64,000 bases of DNA from positions 806,001-870,000 of the forward strand of contig SPDT01000009.1 in NCBI GenBank assembly GCA_008477525.1, read 5' to 3'. Below the pieces are notes generated by a model, which was given only the letters and a program-made list of their open reading frames with translations, did not search any database and had not been told where the DNA came from. The DNA comes from Hypomyces perniciosus (Eukaryota > Ascomycota > Sordariomycetes > Hypocreales > Hypocreaceae). Below are positions 44,486 to 53,049 of the stretch, in pieces (within the stretch, counting starts at the first letter, position 1; each line of letters begins with the position of its first letter). The position numbers were made by a program, and so were the translations under genes.

Positions 44486-47400
44486 CAGGGTGGCGATCCA
44501 TTCCACGTCCATTTCCACGGGCGTCCATTTATGGAAATGGATGGCCCGTGCATCCATTTCCATCCATTCCATCGCGCCTGCCATTACATAATCCATCCAT
44601 CCACGGAAGGGTCCCGTGGATGGAAATGGAAGCAGGGGGGCGCTTAATCATCACCCTAAAATAGTATACTTACCATTGCCCAAGTCAGTGACATCATTAC
44701 CAGAGACTCCGTGCTTGTTCTACCTGACCCTCCGCCAACATACCCTATATATCATTGGAAGAGTAGGTAAACGAAACTAAATCTATATGCATTTAATATA
44801 TAGCTATATAGAGAGAAATGAATCTTATTATATATATTTTAGTATATTGCTAGAAAGGCCAACTCTATTCCAATTATAATAAATATCTTTTTTAAAAACT
44901 GTATTTATGTACTCCGTAATAACTGTCAGGTTTTCGCATCAAGTTAAGCTATAAAAATACCTGCATCACTTAGCCTAGTATAAAACTAGAGGGACGCTAA
45001 ACTTAAGTCACCACTAACAAATCACTATACATTTTGCTCTTACATATGTTAGTAGTGATTATGGAAGATTTTTTTTTTTTGGTAGCCAGGAGCGTGGAGA
45101 TTTCGCGTTCTTAGTTACCGCGTTCAGGCGCGTTGAACTTCTATTAGGAGAAAGGGTTTTATGTACTTCGTATATGAATTTTTTATTAATGGAATCGCCA
45201 TAAGCATAATTTATTAACCCTATGCATCCTCAGATACAGGCCCAGGAGGACCAGGAGAACCTGTGGGACCTTTTCCCTTGGAAATACTTCCCTGGGTATA
45301 CTCAATCCCAGCGTTGCGCATCCATATCGTCATGGATATGGCAATTCGGTTACGATATCGAGAAGAGCGACGATGATACAAAGCGGCGATGGGTTTGCAA
45401 GGTCTGCGTAAAGAGTAGTAAGCAAAAACCTCACTCGACTGCCTCGAATGGCACACAGAACGCAGAGATCCACCTCTGGACCGACCACAGTATCTGGGAT
45501 CCTTCAGGCAGGCGGAAGCCGCCAAGTAAAGCAAAAGAGAATACGTCATCAAGGAATATCGCCGAGATGATGAAGCTGAACACATATAACTCGCGAGAAC
45601 AGCAGATTGCCAACCAGATCATCGGCCGTTTTGATCGATTAGCCTTCCAGCGCTTGGTAGTCTGTTGGATCATCAACAGTAATTCCTCCTTCCGACAAAG
45701 CGAAGATCCGTACCTCCGCGCAGTTTTCGAGTACCTCAATCCCCTCGTGAAGACGACCGAGGCACATATCACCCACGATACCGTTCGCAGACGCATCCTT
45801 AAGGTGTACGAAGAAAACATAGAGGAAATAAAGCGAGTGTTGGCGGCAGCCCCAGGGCTGATTCACATAGCGTTCGATGGCTGGAGGTCGAATAATCGCC
45901 ATGCTCTATATGGAATCGTTTGCTATTTTCTTGATACCGTTGGCCAGCCACAAAAACTTGTCCTTGGACTTCCAGAGCTTGTCGATCGTCATTCTGGGGA
46001 GAATATTGCTGCTCATGTTGTCGATATCCTTCGGAGCTATGATATAACCCAGAAGGTCGGATACTTTACACTTGATAACGCCAGCAACAACGATACAGCG
46101 ATGAAGGAAATCGGAAAAGCGCTGGGCTTTAAGGGAGAAACCCGGCTATTACGCTGCTTTGGCCATATCCTTAATCTTGCTGTTAAAGCGCTGCTTTTTG
46201 GCCATGACTCTGAGGCATTTGAGGATGATATCCTTGGAAATGAGGCGCTTAATGCGAAGGCCCATGAGATGTGGAGACGGAAAGGCCCTATTGGGAAACT
46301 CCATAACCTTGTCGTTTGGATTCATCGTTCAGACTTACTAACTAATCTCCTTCGGTCTCTTCAGTTGGTCGCGTTCGAGAAGTCTGAGGATCCGACAATA
46401 CAAGCAAAAAAGCCTCTAGATGTCATTACTGATGTGGTAACTCGTTGGCTTTCTACTCTTTACATGATCCGACGCGCTCTTCTCCTGAAGGACTTCCTTG
46501 AAGAACTCTGGTATAGGCAGAAAAACGAGTGGGAAGGGTCAATTTTAAGGGGAAAGAAGTCGAGGAGTGAAATGCCACTTTGTCTCAGGGATGACAACAA
46601 ACTCGATGAGAAGGATTGGAATATTATCGCTCTTTTTAACGAGGTCCTCCAACATTTTGAGCATGTTTTAATTACCCTTGAAGGTGACGGTCGACAGCGG
46701 ATGCGAAAGTATGGCTATACTAAAGCATATGGATGCTCTTGGGATCTTATGTTTGGCTACGAGTACCTGCTTAATAAAATGGAGGTATATAAGGCCGCTG
46801 CTCATCGATATCCCGACCCTGAGCACTTCAAGGTCAATATTAATCTCTGCTGGAAGAAACTTGATGAGTACTACTCGCGGCTTGATGAGACACCGGTCTA
46901 TTATGCAGCTGTCGCGCTTCATCCAGCATATCGTTGGGGATACTTTGAGGACATATGGGCAGATCGCCCAGAATGGATCCAGACTGCAAAGTCCCTTGTG
47001 GAGGGGCTGTATAGGTCTCAATACGATCCGCAGGTCGTTTCTCGAGACCGAGAACCGGTTATGAAGAAGCAGCGAACTTATCGAAATCCCTTCAACGAGT
47101 ACTGCGAGGAGTCTCGTCAGGCGCCGGCATTATTACAGTCGCCATTCACTCCTGCTTCGTCAGCTGTGGGAGATGAATATAACGATTGGTTTCGAGACGT
47201 ACATAAATCGGATCAGAGGATCCTGGATCCCATCAGCTATTGGTGCGACAGACGGGAGGAATATCCTCGCCTATCACGGATGGCCCTTGATGTTCTTTCT
47301 ACTCTTCCAATGTCTGCTGACGTTGAGAGACTTTTCTCTACGGCCGGCAGAATGGTTCGAGATGACCGGGCAAATCTGGATGCTAGTACAATTGGAATGA

Positions 47401-47786
47401 CGCAGACGGTGAGATCGTGGCTTCGTGGGGGATATATTCGAAGTGTGGAGAAGCTTCTTGAAGAGGTTGAGTTATCGGATACCGATCCGCTTGCCGAACT
47501 GAGCTTTATAGAAGCTCGTGAAGTAACAGGTGGGCGAATTGTATGTACTATCCCTCTCTAGACTTTATTTATAGCGCACTGGCTAGAGCCTGGGCTCATT
47601 AAGAAAGTGCTTGTTTTAATTATGTATAATAAGAGAGATATCCTGTATAATGAATTTTGTTGCTTGGTGATCATTGAGATGGTTACAGTGACTGTGGTGA
47701 GTACTATATATAGTAACTAATCTATTAGCGCGATACCTTTCCTATTTAGGTAACCCCATCCACGCATCCATTTCCATTTCCATCCA
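44486..47786 (+). mobile_element. hAT transposon, copy B (right end missing)
   Basis: Colinear with copy A from its left terminus to the 13-bp junction motif. The last roughly 119 bp including the right terminal repeat are absent. Confidence 0.93.
45222..47561 (+). CDS. hAT-family transposase, 779 aa (copy B)
   Basis: Intact and identical in protein to copy C. It differs from copy A by a single residue (Leu instead of Arg in GETRLLRC) and by silent changes at the positions equivalent to 6891 and 7807. It has the same BED-like N-terminus, RNase H-type core and C-terminal dimerisation domain. It could supply transposase in trans even though this copy has lost its own right end. Confidence 0.95.
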   Translation: MHPQIQAQEDQENLWDLFPWKYFPGYTQSQRCASISSWIWQFGYDIEKSDDDTKRRWVCKVCVKSSKQKPHSTASNGTQNAEIHLWTDHSIWDPSGRRKPPSKAKENTSSRNIAEMMKLNTYNSREQQIANQIIGRFDRLAFQRLVVCWIINSNSSFRQSEDPYLRAVFEYLNPLVKTTEAHITHDTVRRRILKVYEENIEEIKRVLAAAPGLIHIAFDGWRSNNRHALYGIVCYFLDTVGQPQKLVLGLPELVDRHSGENIAAHVVDILRSYDITQKVGYFTLDNASNNDTAMKEIGKALGFKGETRLLRCFGHILNLAVKALLFGHDSEAFEDDILGNEALNAKAHEMWRRKGPIGKLHNLVVWIHRSDLLTNLLRSLQLVAFEKSEDPTIQAKKPLDVITDVVTRWLSTLYMIRRALLLKDFLEELWYRQKNEWEGSILRGKKSRSEMPLCLRDDNKLDEKDWNIIALFNEVLQHFEHVLITLEGDGRQRMRKYGYTKAYGCSWDLMFGYEYLLNKMEVYKAAAHRYPDPEHFKVNINLCWKKLDEYYSRLDETPVYYAAVALHPAYRWGYFEDIWADRPEWIQTAKSLVEGLYRSQYDPQVVSRDREPVMKKQRTYRNPFNEYCEESRQAPALLQSPFTPASSAVGDEYNDWFRDVHKSDQRILDPISYWCDRREEYPRLSRMALDVLSTLPMSADVERLFSTAGRMVRDDRANLDASTIGMTQTVRSWLRGGYIRSVEKLLEEVELSDTDPLAELSFIEAREVTGGRIVCTIPL

Positions 47787-50700
47787 CGCAGCCTTAGCTG
47801 AGTGGATGGACGTCCATTTCAGTCAACGTGCAGTGGAATGGGTGGAATGGACGCCCAGAGCAGTCGCATGGAATGGATGGAAATGGAAATGGATGCGTGG
47901 ATGGGGTTACCTAAATAGGAAAGGTATCGCGCTAATAGATTAGTTACTATATATAGTACTCACCACAGTCACTGTAACCATCTCAATGATCACCAAGCAA
48001 CAAAATTCATTATACAGGATATCTCTCTTATTATACATAATTAAAACAAGCACTTTCTTAATGAGCCCAGGCTCTAGCCAGTGCGCTATAAATAAAGTCT
48101 AGAGAGGGATAGTACATACAATTCGCCCACCTGTTACTTCACGAGCTTCTATAAAGCTCAGTTCGGCAAGCGGATCGGTATCCGATAACTCAACCTCTTC
48201 AAGAAGCTTCTCCACACTTCGAATATATCCCCCACGAAGCCACGATCTCACCGTCTGCGTCATTCCAATTGTACTAGCATCCAGATTTGCCCGGTCATCT
48301 CGAACCATTCTGCCGGCCGTAGAGAAAAGTCTCTCAACGTCAGCAGACATTGGAAGAGTAGAAAGAACATCAAGGGCCATCCGTGATAGGCGAGGATATT
48401 CCTCCCGTCTGTCGCACCAATAGCTGATGGGATCCAGGATCCTCTGATCCGATTTATGTACGTCTCGAAACCAATCGTTATATTCATCTCCCACAGCTGA
48501 CGAAGCAGGAGTGAATGGCGACTGTAATAATGCCGGCGCCTGACGAGACTCCTCGCAGTACTCGTTGAAGGGATTTCGATAAGTTCGCTGCTTCTTCATA
48601 ACCGGTTCTCGGTCTCGAGAAACGACCTGCGGATCGTATTGAGACCTATACAGCCCCTCCACAAGGGACTTTGCAGTCTGGATCCATTCTGGGCGATCTG
48701 CCCATATGTCCTCAAAGTATCCCCAACGATATGCTGGATGAAGCGCGACAGCTGCATAATAGACCGGTGTCTCATCAAGCCGCGAGTAGTACTCATCAAG
48801 TTTCTTCCAGCAGAGATTAATATTGACCTTGAAGTGCTCAGGGTCGGGATATCGATGAGCAGCGGCCTTATATACCTCCATTTTATTAAGCAGGTACTCG
48901 TAGCCAAACATAAGATCCCAAGAGCATCCATATGCTTTAGTATAGCCATACTTTCGCATCCGCTGTCGACCGTCACCTTCAAGGGTAATTAAAACATGCT
49001 CAAAATGTTGGAGGACCTCGTTAAAAAGAGCGATAATATTCCAATCCTTCTCATCGAGTTTGTTGTCATCCCTGAGACAAAGTGGCATTTCACTCCTCGA
49101 CTTCTTTCCCCTTAAAATTGACCCTTCCCACTCGTTTTTCTGCCTATACCAGAGTTCTTCAAGGAAGTCCTTCAGGAGAAGAGCGCGTCGGATCATGTAA
49201 AGAGTAGAAAGCCAACGAGTTACCACATCAGTAATGACATCTAGAGGCTTTTTTGCTTGTATTGTCGGATCCTCAGACTTCTCGAACGCGACCAACTGAA
49301 GAGACCGAAGGAGATTAGTTAGTAAGTCTGAACGATGAATCCAAACGACAAGGTTATGGAGTTTCCCAATAGGGCCTTTCCGTCTCCACATCTCATGGGC
49401 CTTCGCATTAAGCGCCTCATTTCCAAGGATATCATCCTCAAATGCCTCAGAGTCATGGCCAAAAAGCAGCGCTTTAACAGCAAGATTAAGGATATGGCCA
49501 AAGCAGCGTAATAGCCGGGTTTCTCCCTTAAAGCCCAGCGCTTTTCCGATTTCCTTCATCGCTGTATCGTTGTTGCTGGCGTTATCAAGTGTAAAGTATC
49601 CGACCTTCTGGGTTATATCATAGCTCCGAAGGATATCGACAACATGAGCAGCAATATTCTCCCCAGAATGACGATCGACAAGCTCTGGAAGTCCAAGGAC
49701 AAGTTTTTGTGGCTGGCCAACGGTATCAAGAAAATAGCAAACGATTCCATATAGAGCATGGCGATTATTCGACCTCCAGCCATCGAACGCTATGTGAATC
49801 AGCCCTGGGGCTGCCGCCAACACTCGCTTTATTTCCTCTATGTTTTCTTCGTACACCTTAAGGATGCGTCTGCGAACGGTATCGTGGGTGATATGTGCCT
49901 CGGTCGTCTTCACGAGGGGATTGAGGTACTCGAAAACTGCGCGGAGGTACGGATCTTCGCTTTGTCGGAAGGAGGAATTACTGTTGATGATCCAACAGAC
50001 TACCAAGCGCTGGAAGGCTAATCGATCAAAACGGCCGATGATCTGGTTGGCAATCTGCTGTTCTCGCGAGTTATATGTGTTCAGCTTCATCATCTCGGCG
50101 ATATTCCTTGATGACGTATTCTCTTTTGCTTTACTTGGCGGCTTCCGCCTGCCTGAAGGATCCCAGATACTGTGGTCGGTCCAGAGGTGGATCTCTGCGT
50201 TCTGTGTGCCATTCGAGGCAGTCGAGTGAGGTTTTTGCTTACTACTCTTTACGCAGACCTTGCAAACCCATCGCCGCTTTGTATCATCGTCGCTCTTCTC
50301 GATATCGTAACCGAATTGCCATATCCATGACGATATGGATGCGCAACGCTGGGATTGAGTATACCCAGGGAAGTATTTCCAAGGGAAAAGGTCCCACAGG
50401 TTCTCCTGGTCCTCCTGGGCCTGTATCTGAGGATGCATAGGGTTAATAAATTATGCTTATGGCGATTCCATTAATAAAAAATTCATATACGAAGTACATA
50501 AAACCCTTTCTCCTAATAGAAGTTCAACGCGCCTGAACGCGGTAACTAAGAACGCGAAATCTCCACGCTCCTGGCTACCAAAAAAAAAAAATCTTCCATA
50601 ATCACTACTAACATATGTAAGAGCAAAATGTATAGTGATTTGTTAGTGGTGACTTAAGTTTAGCGTCCCTCTAGTTTTATACTAGGCTAAGTGATGCAGG

Positions 50701-51174
50701 TATTTTTATAGCTTAACTTGATGCGAAAACCTGACAGTTATTACGGAGTACATAAATACAGTTTTTAAAAAAGATATTTATTATAATTGGAATAGAGTTG
50801 GCCTTTCTAGCAATATACTAAAATATATATAATAAGATTCATTTCTCTCTATATAGCTATATATTAAATGCATATAGATTTAGTTTCGTTTACCTACTCT
50901 TCCAATGATATATAGGGTATGTTGGCGGAGGGTCAGGTAGAACAAGCACGGAGTCTCTGGTAATGATGTCACTGACTTGGGCAATGGTAAGTATACTATT
51001 TTAGGGTGATGATTAAGCGCCCCCCTGCTTCCATTTCCATCCACGGGACCCTTCCGTGGATGGATGGATTATGTAATGGCAGGCGCGATGGAATGGATGG
51101 AAATGGATGCACGGGCCATTCATTTCCATAAATGGACGCCCGTGGAAATGGACGTGGAATGGATCGCCACCCTG
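47774..51174 (-). mobile_element. hAT transposon, copy C (terminal right TIR missing)
   Basis: Read on the minus strand it runs from the left terminus at 51174 to the junction. Only the final bases of its right end, including the terminal repeat, are missing; the right subterminal repeat block is kept. One base in the left subterminal region (GAATGG for GGATGG near 51117-51121) distinguishes it from copy B. Confidence 0.93.
48099..50438 (-). CDS. hAT-family transposase, 779 aa (copy C)
   Basis: Intact and with the same translation as copy B, including the Leu variant and the two silent differences from copy A. This shows B and C are sister copies. It ends 300 bp from the composite junction, converging with copy B. 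Confidence 0.95.
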   Translation of the reverse strand: MHPQIQAQEDQENLWDLFPWKYFPGYTQSQRCASISSWIWQFGYDIEKSDDDTKRRWVCKVCVKSSKQKPHSTASNGTQNAEIHLWTDHSIWDPSGRRKPPSKAKENTSSRNIAEMMKLNTYNSREQQIANQIIGRFDRLAFQRLVVCWIINSNSSFRQSEDPYLRAVFEYLNPLVKTTEAHITHDTVRRRILKVYEENIEEIKRVLAAAPGLIHIAFDGWRSNNRHALYGIVCYFLDTVGQPQKLVLGLPELVDRHSGENIAAHVVDILRSYDITQKVGYFTLDNASNNDTAMKEIGKALGFKGETRLLRCFGHILNLAVKALLFGHDSEAFEDDILGNEALNAKAHEMWRRKGPIGKLHNLVVWIHRSDLLTNLLRSLQLVAFEKSEDPTIQAKKPLDVITDVVTRWLSTLYMIRRALLLKDFLEELWYRQKNEWEGSILRGKKSRSEMPLCLRDDNKLDEKDWNIIALFNEVLQHFEHVLITLEGDGRQRMRKYGYTKAYGCSWDLMFGYEYLLNKMEVYKAAAHRYPDPEHFKVNINLCWKKLDEYYSRLDETPVYYAAVALHPAYRWGYFEDIWADRPEWIQTAKSLVEGLYRSQYDPQVVSRDREPVMKKQRTYRNPFNEYCEESRQAPALLQSPFTPASSAVGDEYNDWFRDVHKSDQRILDPISYWCDRREEYPRLSRMALDVLSTLPMSADVERLFSTAGRMVRDDRANLDASTIGMTQTVRSWLRGGYIRSVEKLLEEVELSDTDPLAELSFIEAREVTGGRIVCTIPL

Positions 51175-51473
51175 GAGGGGAGCGGCAAGAAACTGCCGAA
51201 AGTCGCTCTGGGCTCTGTATCAATAGAAAAACCTTTAGATCCAGAAGTGCTGTGTTTTAAAGTTGCTGTTCCTAACTTTTCAGAATAAGAAGGATTAAAA
51301 TCCCAATTTATAACATTAAAAAGCCACAAATGGCTTTTGTTAGGCTAATGCTAGAGAACAACCTGCCAAGCTTTATTGTATAGTAGTGGCTACAGCAGGC
51401 AGCAGTCTGGTCCGTGCCCAGAGAGTTTCTAAATACGCAAATGGCGGACACTGGTTTCGGCCGCTACTGTACA
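51175..51473 (+). repeat. 299-bp dispersed repeat, copy 2
   Basis: Same length and about 93% identical to 18771-19069. Its first base is the first base outside the composite hAT element, so the transposon edge coincides with the repeat boundary or cuts a longer repeat there. Confidence 0.8.
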
Positions 51474-51759
51474 CCACCACCGATACTCAGAGCAAAAACC
51501 GTAGTAGCGGCTGGCTAAGTATTATCCATGTTATGAATCCTACATGGGCTTTTAGGCTCTATAGTGATAATAGATCTTAATTCCCTATATAAAACTGACC
51601 CTAACCTGACCCCAAAGCCTTGTTTAGGCCCTACAATTCATTCCTTACCTGGTCGTAATCATCGGCTATAAGCCGACGAAACCATTAGATCCGAGGGGTA
51701 GGCGACAATTGATAATAGAAGAGTACCCCTAGTACCGGGCTAGTGCAGCATTTATATGC
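51474..51759. other. Short intergenic stretch
   Basis: Nothing recognisable was seen; low-complexity (CCA)n at the left edge. Confidence 0.35.
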
Positions 51760-52463
51760 TTACTTGTTTAACTCAATAAATGGGCCCAATGTCTTCCGGT
51801 CATTTTTGTTGGGGTCATCAAGGTACTTGACTACCTTAGATCCATACTCAAAAATAATGTAAACTGTAATGCCATCGAAATCTAGCGCTTTTCGTAGGCT
51901 TATCTCAATAGAGCAACTCACTTTATTACGCCGTAGTATGCCCGCAAGGTACGAGTCATGCATCGCAGTTCCCTTTGTTGTACGAGCCCATATAGTAGCG
52001 GCATAACCATCTGGAAACTTAATACCATCGTTTAAGATTATAGCGAGATATCCTGTTCGATCTCCGGGTTTATAAGGCATTGTATAGACAAATGTATGAG
52101 CATTCCCCGAGCTCCAGCTATCTCTCGGCTTCGTCCTGCATTCTTCTCCCGCCAGTAAGATACGACAAGGTTCATTGGTCATCACCATTACTGTGTTGCA
52201 TCGAAGAGATACATACTGTATAGTGTGGCAAAGATGAGAGAAATCATCAACTCATAGAGCCAGTCCGTTCTTTAATAGTGTACTTACAGACCAGAAAAGG
52301 CTGAGATCGCAAACTTGAAGGTGTCACACGCAATATGGCCTGCACTGTCAGCTACAATCGCTGAGATGTAGACTTCAATTTTGCTGGCCTGGTATGTACA
52401 ACGGATTGGCAGAAGCACAACGAGTATCGCCAGCGCCACTATAAAGAAGGAACGCCAATCACC
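51760..52463 (-). CDS. Candidate small secreted protein, unknown family
   Basis: The second exon holds 142 codons from ATG 52188 down to 51760 (starts MVMTNEPCRILLAGEECRTK). Upstream on the same strand, 52289-52463 encodes a convincing signal-peptide-like stretch, FFIVALAILVVLLPIRCTYQ. It is followed by IEVYISAIVADSAGHIACDT, which looks like the mature N-terminus. An ideal GTAAGT donor lies at 52282-52287 and CAG acceptors at 52216 and about 52192. However, the best donor does not keep phase with the 142-codon frame; only a weaker donor (GTCTGT) does, and no ATG is visible in front of the hydrophobic stretch. So the gene is either misjudged at its 5' end or slightly damaged. The mature part carries several cysteines and Gly/Asp-rich segments. 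It lies head to head with the NACHT receptor gene. Confidence 0.4.
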
Positions 52464-53049
52464 TTACTGTAGTACAGTTAGGAGCGAAACCGCCGTCCTG
52501 TCCAAGTAAACTCTTTTAAAACTAAAGCGCACGGACATGTAAATTACAGTGTTAATTACTGCCCATGCACACATGGTACTTGGGCCAAACCTAGCCATGA
52601 TGAAGAGACAAGTTGTGTCAAAATCCGAAATTTAAGCCTAAGGCGACAGGGCAGCAAATAACGGGCACTGGTGTGACAAGGCGTGGTGCAGTCACAGGAA
52701 ACACTATCACCACATCAGTTACAATAGCACCAAATCTTGTACTCACCTAGCGGCCTCTGGTTAAGGATGCAATCTACACTAAGAAATTGCTGTTATTAAT
52801 ACATGCGAGGCTATCGTTACTGTGCTGAGCTTATAGTTATTATGTCTTGATACATTCTCCGAGCTATCCGATTCGATGAGAGTGGGTCTCCCAGCGCATT
52901 GTACTTGCCTGATATACGAAAGCCTGGTTACCACGCCTTTAAGGCCCAGACAGAATATAAACACATCGCTGCCTATTAACCTCCACTAGCGGCCGAGTTT
53001 CTTACCTTAACTTCCTTTAGATGCGCTAACCCACCCGAGCCCCTACACG
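52464..53049. other. Divergent intergenic region
   Basis: No gene is supported. Contains the TATA-like box at 52956. Confidence 0.4.
52956..52961 (+). promoter_or_regulatory. TATA-like box of the phosphorylase-NACHT gene
   Basis: TATAAA 88 bp upstream of the ATG at 53050. Confidence 0.4.

Larger units (their letters stand above)
44486..51174. mobile_element. Composite of two hAT copies fused tail to tail (6689 bp inverted repeat)
   Basis: Copies B (plus) and C (minus) of the element described at 5888 face each other. Each keeps its left end, so the whole unit starts and ends with the CAGGGTGGCGATCC terminus in inverted orientation, and neither right terminus survives. The internal junction is a 13-bp shared subterminal motif (CCATTTCCATCCA, 47774-47786). 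Outer flanks differ: GGTTCAAT on the left, GAGGGGAG on the right, so there is no target duplication. Two explanations fit: recombination between two separately inserted elements, or an aberrant (alternative) transposition. Confidence 0.9.
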
